Shown here: positions 53,081 to 62,132 of the stretch, in pieces
Layout of the letters: each line of letters starts with the position of its first letter
How positions within the stretch are numbered: the stretch's first letter is position 1
Source: an uncultured Acidobacteriota bacterium
GTDB taxonomy: Bacteria; Acidobacteriota; Terriglobia; Terriglobales; Acidobacteriaceae
Reading direction: 5' to 3'
Length of the DNA stretch: 64,000 nt
Assembly: GCA_903832055.1 (NCBI GenBank)
Contig: CAILAC010000016.1
Span: 1,072,969 to 1,136,968 of the forward strand
The notes under the pieces: generated by a model
Told to the model about the DNA's origin: nothing
The model's input: the letters and a program-made list of their open reading frames with translations, nothing else
Database searches by the model: none
Made by a program: the position numbers and the translations under genes

Positions 53081-54907
53081 TCAATACCCGGCAGCCTTGC
53101 CATAGTGGCTGCGGTGGTCCTGCCCGCCGAGCAGTTCGCCCGTTTTGGGGTCAATCGCAATACATTCGCCGTTCGACCAGAGGCCATCTTTCTCGTCCAC
53201 AGCGTACCCCAATGATTGCAGCGCACGCACAGTTGCACGGGGGAACCCCGGTTCCAGGTACAGCGTGTCGGGCAGGTACTGGTGGTGAAAGCGCGGCGCG
53301 TCGACCGCCTGCTGTACATTGAGCCCGCCCTGGGTCATGGAGAGGAAGATCTCCGCCACCGTCGAAATAATCCGTCCGCCGCCGGGCGAGCCGAGGACAA
53401 AGCGCAGCTTTCCGTTGTCCACTCCGCCCTCCAGAACAATGGTGGGTGTCATCGCTGAAAGCGGTCGCTTCAGGGGCGCGATCGCGTCGGCTGGGCCCTG
53501 GATGAGTCCGTAGAGGTTGGGCGTATTCATCTTGGCGGCAAAATCATCCATCTCGTCATTCAGCAGAAACCCGAGGCTCCCGGCTGTCACATCCGAGCCG
53601 TAATCATTATTCAGCGTCGTCGTCATGGCGACTGCGTTGCCCTCCCCATCCACGACGGAAAAGTGCGTCGTGTCCGGAGACTCCCTCCGTTTGCCCGCCG
53701 AAGTTGGCGCAGGGGGCAAAAACCCTTCGGGCCGATGCAGGGTCGAGCTCGGGGTGGCCTTGTCGGTAATGCTTGCCCGCCAGGCGTCTGCATATTTGGT
53801 ACTGGTCATTTCGGCCGCCGGGATGTGGTTGAAATCCGGGTCGCCGAGATACTCGCTGCGATCCATGTACGCGCGCCGGTAGGCCTCGGTAATCAGGTGA
53901 ATCGATGCAGGAGACCTGTCGCCCAGTTTGGCGAGGTCATACGGGGCGAGGATGTTCAATGTCGATAGCAGCACCACGCCCCCGGAGCTCGGAGGTGGCG
54001 CAGAGATCACCGTGTAGTTGTGAAATCTCCCGGACACGGGTGCCCGCTCCACCACCTGATAGCGCGCCAGGTCCTCCAGGGTAATCAGCCCGCCGCCTTT
54101 CTTCAGATCGGCCACCAGTTCAGCCGCCAGCTTGCCGTGGTAAAAGTCCGCCGGATCGGCGGCGATCCGCCGCAGGGTCTGCGCCAGCTCCGGTTGCTTA
54201 AGCACCTCACCGGCGGTGTAGAACTTCCCATCCCGCTGAAAAATCCGCCTGGAATCTGCAAACCGAGTCAGCCCAGGGTCGTGCAGCTCCTCGGCCTCTT
54301 CGGCCGAAAGCGCAAACCCCTCAGCCGCCAGCCGCACCGCTGGAGCCATCACCGCCGCCAGCCCCAGCTTGCCGTATTTCGTCTCAGCGTACGTCAGCCC
54401 TGCCACTGAACCCGGCGTAGCGATGGCGCGATAGCCAGTCACGCTCGATTGCAGATTGTCTTCGGGCAGCACGTTGCCCTGGGCATCCAGATACATATCT
54501 GCCGTCGCCGCCAGCGGTGCCTGTTCGCGGAAATCAAGGAATGTCGCGTGCCCATCGCGGGTGCGCAACAGCAAAAAGCCGCCACCGCCCAGATTTCCCG
54601 CAATCGGATGCACTACCGCCAGCGCAAACCCCGTCGCCACGGCTGCATCCACGGCATTGCCCCCAGCCTTGAGCACCTCCACCCCGGCATCCGCGGCAAG
54701 ATGATGAACACTCACCACCATCCCATGCTTCGCCCTTGTGGGCTGCTCATGGCGGTAGTCTGGCGATGCGGTTATAGCCGCAGCCTCTTGTGCGACCAGC
54801 GCAGGCTCTCCCCACGCAGCTACCAAAGCCCATCCGAGGGCAACAGCGCAAACGCGAACTCGCCCCAGGATCACTGAAAGTGCCGTTGATTCCAGCTTCG
54901 AATACAT
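53081..54907 (-). CDS. ggt: Gamma-glutamyltransferase, secreted
   Basis: 608 residues with a signal-type leader (RVRVCAVALGWALVAAW). The alpha part carries AADAGVEVLKAGGNAVDAAV and HPIAGNLGGGGFLL. The autocleavage site is PDTTHFSVVDGEGNAVAMTT, whose second Thr becomes the nucleophile of the beta subunit. GGT splits glutathione and other gamma-glutamyl compounds in the periplasm. All marker residues are present. Confidence 0.93.
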   Translation of the reverse strand: MYSKLESTALSVILGRVRVCAVALGWALVAAWGEPALVAQEAAAITASPDYRHEQPTRAKHGMVVSVHHLAADAGVEVLKAGGNAVDAAVATGFALAVVHPIAGNLGGGGFLLLRTRDGHATFLDFREQAPLAATADMYLDAQGNVLPEDNLQSSVTGYRAIATPGSVAGLTYAETKYGKLGLAAVMAPAVRLAAEGFALSAEEAEELHDPGLTRFADSRRIFQRDGKFYTAGEVLKQPELAQTLRRIAADPADFYHGKLAAELVADLKKGGGLITLEDLARYQVVERAPVSGRFHNYTVISAPPPSSGGVVLLSTLNILAPYDLAKLGDRSPASIHLITEAYRRAYMDRSEYLGDPDFNHIPAAEMTSTKYADAWRASITDKATPSSTLHRPEGFLPPAPTSAGKRRESPDTTHFSVVDGEGNAVAMTTTLNNDYGSDVTAGSLGFLLNDEMDDFAAKMNTPNLYGLIQGPADAIAPLKRPLSAMTPTIVLEGGVDNGKLRFVLGSPGGGRIISTVAEIFLSMTQGGLNVQQAVDAPRFHHQYLPDTLYLEPGFPRATVRALQSLGYAVDEKDGLWSNGECIAIDPKTGELLGGQDHRSHYGKAAGY

Positions 54908-55034
54908 GAGTCAAGAATAAAGCAGGGTCACATCCAGTTCAGGCATTGAAATCTGTATATAACGTTGAGTTGGTTTATCCTTTTGCCATAAACATGCAAA
55001 TCTAGATAGACGAACCACAACGGAACCTCCAGCC

Positions 55035-56048
55035 ATGCCCACCACCGTCCGCTCGCACGCAAAGATCAATCTCGGCCTCGGCCTCGGCGCACCCCGCCCC
55101 GACGGCTTCCACGGCCTGGTGACCGTCTATCAGACTCTCGAAGCGCATGACCTGGTCACGGTGACCGTACGCGCGGCCTCTGAAACAGCTCTCTCTCTCT
55201 CATCGAACGATCCTCGTGTTCCGACCGACGCCCGCAACACGGCGTGGAAGATGGTCGAGCTGGCGCTGAAATCGCTTGGGCAGACTGCCGAAGTCCAGAT
55301 CCACATCGAAAAGGCCCTGCCCGTCCAGGGTGGGCTCGGTGCTGGTTCAGCCAACGCTGTCGCCGCCCTCGTTGCTCTCGAAAACGAGCTCGCCATCAAC
55401 GCATTGAATCATCCCGCCTGGCCCGCCGAGCGCCTGAGACTCGCCGCGCAGGTCGGCTCAGATGTCCCGCTGTTTCTGATCGGCGGCACCGTCCTCGGCC
55501 TCGACCGCGGACAGTCCGTCTTCCCCCTGCCCGACCTTGAATCCACCCACTGCGTCGTCGCTCTGCCTCAAAAAGGCGTCTCCACACCGCAGGCCTTTCG
55601 CGACTGGGATGCCCTCTGCGAACACGACAGTTTGACCGCAGACGCATCTACGGCTAAACTAAGTGAGTTGAGTCGCGCCTATGCTGCCTCCTTCACAGGA
55701 GTTGAAGCTTCGGACGGCTCCTCCGGTGTCCTTGCCTTGGGCGAGGACCTGGCCGGACCAATGGTGTCCGCGCTTGTCCGCACCGGGATAGTGAACGACT
55801 TCGAACGTGTTGTCTTTCCGCAATATCCCCTTCTCAGCGAGATCAAGCGCGTCCTTGCGTCCTGCGGCTCACCGGAGGCGGCCCTCCATGCCTCATTGTC
55901 CGGGTCCGGTTCAGCACTCTTTGGGCTTTACCGAGCCCAGAGAGATGCAGAAGCAGCCCTTGAACGGTTGCGGCAGATGGGCGTCGAGAGCCTCTTGACA
56001 CGCACCCTTCCGCGGCTGGAGTACTGGCAGAAAATGCTTCTCAAGTAA
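55035..56048 (+). CDS. ispE: 4-diphosphocytidyl-2-C-methylerythritol kinase
   Basis: 337 residues with the GHMP kinase motifs: HAKINLGLGLGAPRPDGFH (substrate site), KALPVQGGLGAGSANAVAAL (ATP loop) and LSGSGSALFGLYR (C-terminal glycine motif). It phosphorylates CDP-methylerythritol in the non-mevalonate route to isoprenoids, which feeds hopanoid synthesis. Its end lies 65 bases before tRNA-Gln. Confidence 0.95.
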   Translation: MPTTVRSHAKINLGLGLGAPRPDGFHGLVTVYQTLEAHDLVTVTVRAASETALSLSSNDPRVPTDARNTAWKMVELALKSLGQTAEVQIHIEKALPVQGGLGAGSANAVAALVALENELAINALNHPAWPAERLRLAAQVGSDVPLFLIGGTVLGLDRGQSVFPLPDLESTHCVVALPQKGVSTPQAFRDWDALCEHDSLTADASTAKLSELSRAYAASFTGVEASDGSSGVLALGEDLAGPMVSALVRTGIVNDFERVVFPQYPLLSEIKRVLASCGSPEAALHASLSGSGSALFGLYRAQRDAEAALERLRQMGVESLLTRTLPRLEYWQKMLLK

Positions 56049-56113
56049 ATGATTTGACAGCCGTTGTGGTGGAGAGAGACACTCGCTGCCGGTTGTCAAC
56101 AGGGTTTTGTTAC

Positions 56114-56187
56114 TGGGCGATCGACTAATGGTAGGTCAAGTGCCTTTGACGCACTTTGTCTAGGTTCGAATCCTAGTCGCCCAGCCA
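56114..56187 (+). tRNA. tRNA-Gln (anticodon TTG)
   Basis: A full cloverleaf: acceptor TGGGCGA/TCGCCCA, D arm GAC-GTC, anticodon stem AGTGC/GCACT with loop CTTTGAC (anticodon TTG), T arm CTAGG-TTCGAAT-CCTAG, discriminator G and encoded CCA. TTGACA at 56054 is a possible -35. Confidence 0.97.
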
Positions 56188-56288
56188 GCATTTCCGGCGC
56201 AGAATCCGGCGTCGGCAGCAGGTACGAAAAGGGTCCAAGGGGCGAGTAGCCCCAACCAATGCCAACCAGCATGGGAGGAGCTTACGCA

Positions 56289-57353
56289 ATGAAGTCAGAA
56301 GAGCAGGCAGTGGAAGAGATTGTCGCAGCAACACCCGCAGCACTTGAAACCGGTCCGAAGATGAAGGAGGTCAAACTGGCCTCTGAACGCAAACGGAGCC
56401 GGGGATTGGCCGAGGACAAGAGCTTCAAGCTTTTTTCTGGTACAGCCAATCGTCCTCTTGCTGAGGAGATTGCAGGTTTTGTCGGCGTCAAGCTGGGCGA
56501 GAGCAAGCTGCAGCGTTTTGCCGATGGCGAGGTTTACTTTCAGTTGCTCGAAAATGTGCGCGGGACCGATGTTTTTCTCGTCCAGCCCACATGCTTTCCG
56601 GTGGATCAGCATCTGCTTGAGCTGCTGATCATGATTGATGCACTCAAGCGAGCCTCGGCCGCGCGCATTACGGCCGTCGTTCCGTACTACGGGTACGCCC
56701 GGCAAGACCGCAAGGATCGCCCAAGGGTCGCCATCAGCGCCAAGCTGATAGCCGACCTGCTGACAACGGCGGGCGCCAACCGGGCACTGTTTGTGGATCT
56801 GCATGCGGCGCAGATTCAAGGGTTTTTCAATATCCCGGTGGATCACCTGTTTGCCAGCCCGGTGCTGGTCAGCCACTTCCGGGAGCTGAACCTGCCCAAT
56901 CTGACGGTGGTTTCGCCAGACGCGGGTGGTGTGGAAAGGGCAAGATTCTTTGCCACCAAGATGGGTGCGCCCCTGGCCATTGTGGACAAGCGGCGTACCG
57001 ATATGAACGTGGCGGAAGTGATGAACGTAATCGGCGATGTACGCGGGCGCACCTGCCTGGTTATCGACGACATCGTTGACACGGCCGGCACGCTGGTCAA
57101 GACGGTCGACGCATTGCTGGCCAACGGAGCGGCTTCTGTTCACGCCTGCGCCAGCCATGCCGTGCTTTCGGGGCCGGCGATTGACCGCATCGCCAACTCC
57201 CGCATGGAGCAGTTGGTGGTGACGAATACGATTCAACTGCGCGAAGCTGCGCAGAAGTTAGGCAAGATCAAGGTGCTTTCGATAGCCGGGCTGTTGGGCG
57301 CGGCAATTGAGAGCATACACATGGAGACCAGCGTCAGTTCGCTCTTCAACTAG
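56289..57353 (+). CDS. prs: Ribose-phosphate pyrophosphokinase
   Basis: 354 residues from ATG 56289, 8 bases after GGAGGAG. The core is standard Prs: FSGTANRPLAEEIAGF, FADGEVYFQLLENVRG, YYGYARQDRKDRPRVAISAK (ATP and flexible loop) and the PRPP motif CLVIDDIVDTAGTL. It has about 45 extra N-terminal residues compared with typical 315-residue enzymes. It makes PRPP for nucleotide, histidine and tryptophan synthesis. Confidence 0.95.
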   Translation: MKSEEQAVEEIVAATPAALETGPKMKEVKLASERKRSRGLAEDKSFKLFSGTANRPLAEEIAGFVGVKLGESKLQRFADGEVYFQLLENVRGTDVFLVQPTCFPVDQHLLELLIMIDALKRASAARITAVVPYYGYARQDRKDRPRVAISAKLIADLLTTAGANRALFVDLHAAQIQGFFNIPVDHLFASPVLVSHFRELNLPNLTVVSPDAGGVERARFFATKMGAPLAIVDKRRTDMNVAEVMNVIGDVRGRTCLVIDDIVDTAGTLVKTVDALLANGAASVHACASHAVLSGPAIDRIANSRMEQLVVTNTIQLREAAQKLGKIKVLSIAGLLGAAIESIHMETSVSSLFN

Positions 57354-57431
57354 CAACTGGCGCCCAAACAAAGGGAGCGGCAATCCAGCACAAACTGGCC
57401 CGTGCCCGAGAAAGCAAGAAACGAGAGAGAA

Positions 57432-58094
57432 ATGCCTGAAGTAGTCGTAGCAAAGCCCCGCGTAGTTCCAGCCAATGGCAAGTTCAACAAAAATGCTGCA
57501 CGGCGCGTCCGTGTCGCCGGCAAGATTCCCGCAGTTGTGTATGGCGCTGGCCTGGAATCAGTGGCAGTCGAACTCGACCCCAAGCAGATTCTGCGCATTC
57601 TGCACTCCGAGTCGGGCCACAACACGATTTTTGATGTCAACATCGAGGGTCACGGCACGGTCAAGACCATGATCGTTGACTGGCAGTACGAGCCCATCCG
57701 CGATTCGCTGCTGCACATCGACCTCAAGCGCATCGCGATGGACAAGATGATGAAGGCCAGCGTTCCTGTGCGTCTCATTGGCGTCGCCACCGGCGTCAAG
57801 AACGACGGCGGCATGCTTGACCAGGTGCTCCGCGAAGTTGAAATCGAGTGCTTGCCCTCCGACATCCCGAGCCACATCGATGTCGACATCACCTCGCTCG
57901 GCCTGCATGGCGTCATTCGCGTCAGCGATCTGCCCCAGTCGGGCACGATCAAGTTCCTTGACGCAGCCGATGCTACCGTCGCCCATGTGGTTTCGATCCG
58001 TGGCGAAGCGGAGCCAGTAGCCGCCGCTGCCACCGAGCCTGAAGTCGCCAAGAAGGGCAAGGGCGATGCCGCCGCCGCTCCAGCCAAGAAGTAA
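57432..58094 (+). CDS. rplY: Large ribosomal subunit protein L25 (CTC form)
   Basis: 220 residues from ATG 57432. The N-terminal 5S-rRNA-binding L25 domain (AARRVRVAGKIPAVVYGAGL) is followed by the CTC-type C-terminal beta domain (PVRLIGVATGVKNDGGMLDQ) and an Ala/Lys tail. It stabilises the central protuberance of the 50S subunit. The order prs-rplY-pth is the common bacterial arrangement. Confidence 0.93.
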   Translation: MPEVVVAKPRVVPANGKFNKNAARRVRVAGKIPAVVYGAGLESVAVELDPKQILRILHSESGHNTIFDVNIEGHGTVKTMIVDWQYEPIRDSLLHIDLKRIAMDKMMKASVPVRLIGVATGVKNDGGMLDQVLREVEIECLPSDIPSHIDVDITSLGLHGVIRVSDLPQSGTIKFLDAADATVAHVVSIRGEAEPVAAAATEPEVAKKGKGDAAAAPAKK

Positions 58095-58100
58095 AGATGC

Positions 58101-58162
58101 AGTGTGAGTGTGAGTGTGAAGTGTGAAAAATTGACCCACACTCACACCCCACACTCACACTC
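58101..58162. repeat. GT-rich inverted repeat between rplY and pth
   Basis: Repeated gtgtgagtgtgag on the left and cacactcacac on the right form a long stem of simple-sequence repeats around aaaaattgacc. Possibly a terminator or processing site. Confidence 0.65.
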
Positions 58163-58185
58163 GGGAATCGAAAGAGTTCGCGCAC

Positions 58186-58827
58186 ATGTCGGAAGCACCG
58201 GAAAAGTCCATCGGCCCTGTGATCGTCGTTGGACTCGGCAACCCCGGCATGGAATATGTTTGGACGCCGCATAACGCGGGATTTATGGCCATCGACCGCA
58301 TCGCTGAACAAGAGCGCACCGCGGTCCAGAACCGAAGATGCAAGGCGCTGACCGGAACGGCTCGTATCGCCAACCGGGAAGTGATTCTGGCCAAGCCGGA
58401 AACCTTCATGAACCTGAGCGGATTGTCTGTAGCCGCCCTGTTGAAGGAGTTCAGCATCGGACCAGAAGACCGGCCGCAGAGACTGATTGTGCTGTATGAC
58501 GATCTCGACCTGGCACTGGGCACGGTCAAGATCAAAGAGCGGGGTTCACCCGCCGGGCACAACGGGGCGCGCAGTATCAACGGGGCCCTGAACAGCGATG
58601 AGTGGTTGCGGATCCGGATTGGGGTTGGACCGGATTTCTCACCCGATCAAATCGCCGCCGGGGCCAATCGCAAGGGAGGGAAAGACTATCTCCTCTCCCC
58701 GATGCGTAAAGCGGATCTGGCAGTGCTGGATGAGGTATTGGACAAGGTTGCAATCGCGGTTCGCATGATTCTGACGTTAGGACCGGCGGCAGCGATGAAT
58801 GAGTTCAACCGCAAGTCCAGGGATTAG
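58186..58827 (+). CDS. pth: Peptidyl-tRNA hydrolase
   Basis: 213 residues. VVGLGNPGMEYVWTPHNAGF carries the catalytic His (THNxG type, here PHNAG). AKPETFMNLSG, YDDLDLALG (active-site Asp) and GSPAGHNGARSI complete the Pth signature. It frees tRNA from stalled peptidyl-tRNA. The frame ends with a basic Asn/Arg/Lys tail. Confidence 0.95.
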   Translation: MSEAPEKSIGPVIVVGLGNPGMEYVWTPHNAGFMAIDRIAEQERTAVQNRRCKALTGTARIANREVILAKPETFMNLSGLSVAALLKEFSIGPEDRPQRLIVLYDDLDLALGTVKIKERGSPAGHNGARSINGALNSDEWLRIRIGVGPDFSPDQIAAGANRKGGKDYLLSPMRKADLAVLDEVLDKVAIAVRMILTLGPAAAMNEFNRKSRD

Positions 58828-58894
58828 GAAACAGGGATTAGGGAACAGGGATTAGGAAACAGAAACGCAAAAACCGCTATGGTCAGGTGCAAAC

Positions 58895-58935
58895 AGGGCC
58901 GGCGGGTAGGTCTGAAACCAAAGTTTCAGCGGAAA
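58895..58935 (+). promoter_or_regulatory. Hairpin leader upstream of rpsF
   Basis: CTGAAAC (58912-58918) pairs perfectly with GTTTCAG (58923-58929) directly before rpsF, next to ccggcggg and cgg. It may be an S6:S18-type autoregulatory leader, but the conserved binding loop is not certain. Confidence 0.35.
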
Positions 58936-58945
58936 GAGTCAAAAG

Positions 58946-59416
58946 ATGGATCGTTTGTATGAAGTGATGTTCATTGTTCGCCCCGACGTAGTCGATGAGG
59001 AACTGGACAAGCTCGTGGCAGGCTTTGAGGGCACGGTCACCAACGGTGGCGGCGTCATCAAGGCAACCGAAAAGCTGGGTCGCCGCAAGCTGGCCTACAC
59101 CGTCCGCAAGTTCAACGACGGCAACTATATTCTGCTCACCATCGAGGCCAATGGCGTCGTCGTCGCTGAACTCGAGCGCCGCCTGCGCGTTACCGAACCG
59201 GTGATCAAGTTCATCACCGTGCGCATGGACGAGGAAGAGAAGCGTCTTGCCAAGATTCGCGCTCACCGCGCCACGCACAAGAAGCGCAGTGCGGAACCCG
59301 CGTTTCACGCGCCCGCGCCAGTCGCTCCGGTTGCGGCAGCAGTTGCTGAGCCGGTTGCGCCAGCGACGGTGCCAGCCACTGAGGCAGCAGCCGAGCCGGC
59401 AGCAGTCAGCGCTTAG
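58946..59416 (+). CDS. rpsF: Small ribosomal subunit protein S6
   Basis: 156 residues. YEVMFIVRPDVVDEELDKLV and GGGVIKATEKLGRRKLAYTV with VRKFNDGNYILL are the S6 core (about 1-100). A Pro/Ala-rich tail of about 50 residues follows (PAPVAPVAAAVAEPVAPA), longer than in E. coli. S6 binds S18 on 16S rRNA. rpsR follows, without ssb between them. Confidence 0.95.
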   Translation: MDRLYEVMFIVRPDVVDEELDKLVAGFEGTVTNGGGVIKATEKLGRRKLAYTVRKFNDGNYILLTIEANGVVVAELERRLRVTEPVIKFITVRMDEEEKRLAKIRAHRATHKKRSAEPAFHAPAPVAPVAAAVAEPVAPATVPATEAAAEPAAVSA

Positions 59417-59536
59417 TTTTCAGGGATCGTCACTGCTCCGTTTGCCGGTTGGTGGGTCGAGCGTTCAGTGGCATTGTACGAAGGGCTTTAAAGGCGTTGC
59501 CGGGAATCCGGCTGACGCGAGAGGAAAAGGAAACAT

Positions 59537-59890
59537 ATGTCCGACGATATTCAAGTCAAGGCACCCGAGAGCGGTGCATCCTCCGGTCCAGGGGGGCAAT
59601 CCGGTGGCCATCAAGGCGGCGGTCGTCCAGCGGGCGCGCCCCGTCCAGCAGGTGGTCCAGGCGGCCGCGGCAAGTTCTTCCGCCGCAAGAAGGTCTGCAA
59701 GTTCTGTACCGAAAAGATCGATGCGATCCCCTACCGCGACGTCCGTCTGCTGCAAGGCTTTGTAGCGGAGCGCGGCAAGATCGTTCCCCGGCGGCTCACC
59801 GGTGTGTGCACAACCCACCAGCGTCGCCTCACTCGCGCCATCAAGCAGGCCCGGAACATCGCCCTGTTGCCCTTTGCAGCGCGTCACTAG
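59537..59890 (+). CDS. rpsR: Small ribosomal subunit protein S18
   Basis: 117 residues. A Gly/Pro-rich N-terminal extension (about 1-48) precedes the normal S18 core with [40 protein letters not shown] and [21 protein letters not shown]18 sits with S6 on the platform. The extension nearly doubles the length compared with the 75-residue E. coli protein. Confidence 0.95.
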   Translation: MSDDIQVKAPESGASSGPGGQSGGHQGGGRPAGAPRPAGGPGGRGKFFRRKKVCKFCTEKIDAIPYRDVRLLQGFVAERGKIVPRRLTGVCTTHQRRLTRAIKQARNIALLPFAARH

Positions 59891-60098
59891 GAAGCTGTGC
59901 GATACTCTGAAGGCTCCGTCTGGCAAGAAATTGCAGATTTTTAAGAAATTTGTAACGCTGCATCTTTTGTGGAGTAGTCAGACTATCGTGGTACGGCTCT
60001 ATAATCCGTCGCGGCGCAACCCCTGGCCTTAACCCGTGTCTAAACAGACAACGGGTCAGCAAGACAAAGGGACCGCCCGCAACACTGGAGAGTTTCAA

Positions 60099-60572
60099 AT
60101 GGAAGTCATTCTGAAAGAAGACGTAGCAAATCTTGGCCACCGCGGAGACGTGGTGAAGGTCGCCGAGGGCTACGGTCGCAATTTCCTGCTGCCGCGCAAG
60201 CTGGCACTGCAGGCCACTACCTCCAACAAGGCCGTCATTGAACAGATGAAGGCCGCTGCTGTGCGCCGCTCCGCTTCGGAAAAAGTCCTCGCCGAGACCC
60301 TCGCCGCCCAGCTCGAACCCCTCACGCTCAGCTTCTCCCGCAAGTCTGGCGAAGAGGGCCACCTGTTTGGCTCGGTTACCTCGGCAGACATCGCCCACGA
60401 GCTCGAATCCCGCGGCTTCGAAGTTGATCGCCGCAAGATTCAGCTGGTTGAGCCGATCAAGGCCGTTGGCGAATTCTCCGTCGCCATCAAGCTGCACCGC
60501 GAGGTCACGGCGCACGTCAAGGTAGCTGTTGCTGCCGAGAGCGTCGTCGAGCACGAAGCCGTCGCCGTCTAG
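60099..60572 (+). CDS. rplI: Large ribosomal subunit protein L9
   Basis: 157 residues from ATG 60099, 7 bases after GGAGA. The N-terminal domain MEVILKEDVANLGHRGDVVK and VAEGYGRNFLLPRKLAL, the connecting helix and the C-terminal domain (GHLFGSVTSADIAHELE) are complete. L9 stretches from the L1 side of the 50S subunit. A terminator follows. Confidence 0.95.
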   Translation: MEVILKEDVANLGHRGDVVKVAEGYGRNFLLPRKLALQATTSNKAVIEQMKAAAVRRSASEKVLAETLAAQLEPLTLSFSRKSGEEGHLFGSVTSADIAHELESRGFEVDRRKIQLVEPIKAVGEFSVAIKLHREVTAHVKVAVAAESVVEHEAVAV

Positions 60573-60606
60573 GCACAACTTCCCCTCTCGACAACGGAAA
60601 GAATCC

Positions 60607-60640
60607 ACACCCATCCTGCGCTATGGCGCGGGATGGGTGA
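60607..60640. terminator. Terminator after rplI
   Basis: CACCCATCC and GCGC pair with GCGC and GGATGGGTG (13 bp). It lies between convergent rplI and the ABC ATPase gene. Confidence 0.75.
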
Positions 60641-60651
60641 TTTGCGTTCCG

Positions 60652-61512
60652 TCAGCTTTTGAGCTCGTTGGCGACCCCAGCCAGCGGCTTCTCCCGGTCC
60701 GTCCGCAGCGTCGGCACCGCCGCCAGCAGGCTCTGCGTGTAAGCGTCGCGCGGATCGGTCAGCACCTGCTCTGCCGACCCCGTCTCCAAAACCTGCCCCC
60801 GCCGCATCACCGCCACCCGGTCAGCCATCTGCCCCACCACCGCCAGATCGTGGCTGGTAAAAATCATCGCCAGCCCATGCTCCCGCTGCAAGGTCTTCAG
60901 CAGCTCCAGCACCTGCGCCTGCACCGTCACATCGAGTGCCGTCGTTGGCTCGTCGGCAATCAGCAACTGCGGCTTGTGCACCAGCGCCATCGCAATCAAA
61001 ATTCGCTGCCGCTGCCCGCCTGAAAACTGGTGCGGGTAATCCGCAAACCGCCGCGCCGCCTCGGGAATCGCCACCGCCTCGAGCGCCGCAATGGCCCGCT
61101 GCTTCGCCTCTCGCCCTGACAGCCGCTCATGCACCTGTATCGCCTCAGTAATCTGCCGCCCCACCGTCATGACCGGGTTCAGCGCCGTCATCGGCTCCTG
61201 AAAGACCATGGCGATCTCGCGCCCGCGCATCGACCGCATCTCCTCATTCGAGAGCCCGACCAACTCGCGTCCCTGCCTCTCGCGCCCCCGCCAGCGAATC
61301 GACCCCTCAACCCGCGCCGCCGGCCCCAGCAGCCCCAGCACCGCCAGCGAAGTCACGCTCTTCCCCGAACCCGACTCCCCCACCAGCCCCAGCACCTCGC
61401 CAGCGCGCAGAGTCAGACTCACCCCGCGCACCACCTCAGCCGCACCAAACCATACGTGCAGATTCTCAACCGTCAGCAGCGGCTCACTTCCGGTTTCCAC
61501 GCGCAAACCCAT
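60652..61512 (-). CDS. Oligopeptide/dipeptide-type ABC transporter ATP-binding protein
   Basis: 286 residues. Walker A GESGSGKSV, Q-loop FQEPMTAL, signature QFSGGQRQRI, Walker B LLIADEPTTALD and switch TSHDLAVVGQ are all intact, with the C-terminal LTDPRDAYTQSLLAAVPTL of the OppD/DppD group. It powers import of peptides or nickel-type ligands. Permease and binding-protein genes are not in the window. Confidence 0.88.
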   Translation of the reverse strand: MGLRVETGSEPLLTVENLHVWFGAAEVVRGVSLTLRAGEVLGLVGESGSGKSVTSLAVLGLLGPAARVEGSIRWRGRERQGRELVGLSNEEMRSMRGREIAMVFQEPMTALNPVMTVGRQITEAIQVHERLSGREAKQRAIAALEAVAIPEAARRFADYPHQFSGGQRQRILIAMALVHKPQLLIADEPTTALDVTVQAQVLELLKTLQREHGLAMIFTSHDLAVVGQMADRVAVMRRGQVLETGSAEQVLTDPRDAYTQSLLAAVPTLRTDREKPLAGVANELKS

Positions 61513-61565
61513 AACCTCATGCTACGGCAATGCCGGTTGCCCCGGTCTCTCTGCGGGCGGCTCAT

Positions 61566-61820
61566 TCATGTTTTCGTCCGCCCCGGCCTAACCACCAATC
61601 CGGGTGGGAACCACAAAAGCCCACATCTTTGGGGCAGGCAGGTTTCGAGCGCAGTTTCTCGATCCACGGCAGGGGCGTCGTCACCCCACTTGCCGGCAGT
61701 CTTCGCGCTCACGCGGAAAGCGGCCGCGGCCGCTTTCTGCGTGGCACCCTGCTCAACCACAAACCTGCATAAACACTCTCGACTCCGATAGCTGAGTCGG
61801 GCATTCTTATGAATGTCCAT
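61566..61820 (-). pseudogene. IS481-family transposase, N-terminal remnant
   Basis: MDIHKNARLSYRSRECLCRF, VVEQGATQKAAAAAFRVSAK and TAGKW resemble the opening of IS481-type transposases (NIHxNARL, helix-turn-helix ending KTVRKW). After about residue 48 the match is lost (DDAPAVDRETALE) and no DDE core exists. A broken insertion-sequence fragment. Confidence 0.65.
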
Positions 61821-61904
61821 TCCTTCCCTCCGAAGTAATCTGCTTGCTCGTCACAAACAGCTTCTCCGGTTCAGATCGAATGGACAACCTCTTGAAAGAT
61901 CACA

Positions 61905-61936
61905 GGTGCCCCACATCTCGCTTTTGAGATGTGGGT
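61905..61936 (-). repeat. CCCACATCTC palindrome, copy 2 (reversed)
   Basis: GGTGCC tail then CCCACATCTC-gctttt-GAGATGTGGG, the reverse orientation of copies 1 and 3. Confidence 0.85.
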
Positions 61937-62097
61937 TTCTCAAGGCCAAACACGGTCGGAAAGAAATAGCTGCAATCGCCCTGCGGAGTTACAATCCGGG
62001 AATCATCCAGCGCTGGCCATTCCATCACCGGAAGACTAGGCACAGTGGAAAGTGAATCGTGGTGAACGAGTGCGCGAAGAGAGTCAAGCTTGGCCGA

Positions 62098-62132
62098 AAC
62101 CCACATCTCAAAAACGAGATGTGGGGCACCCT
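62098..62132 (+). repeat. CCCACATCTC palindrome, copy 3
   Basis: CCCACATCTC-aaaaac-GAGATGTGGG with the GGCACC tail. It faces copy 2 across about 165 bases. Confidence 0.85.
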
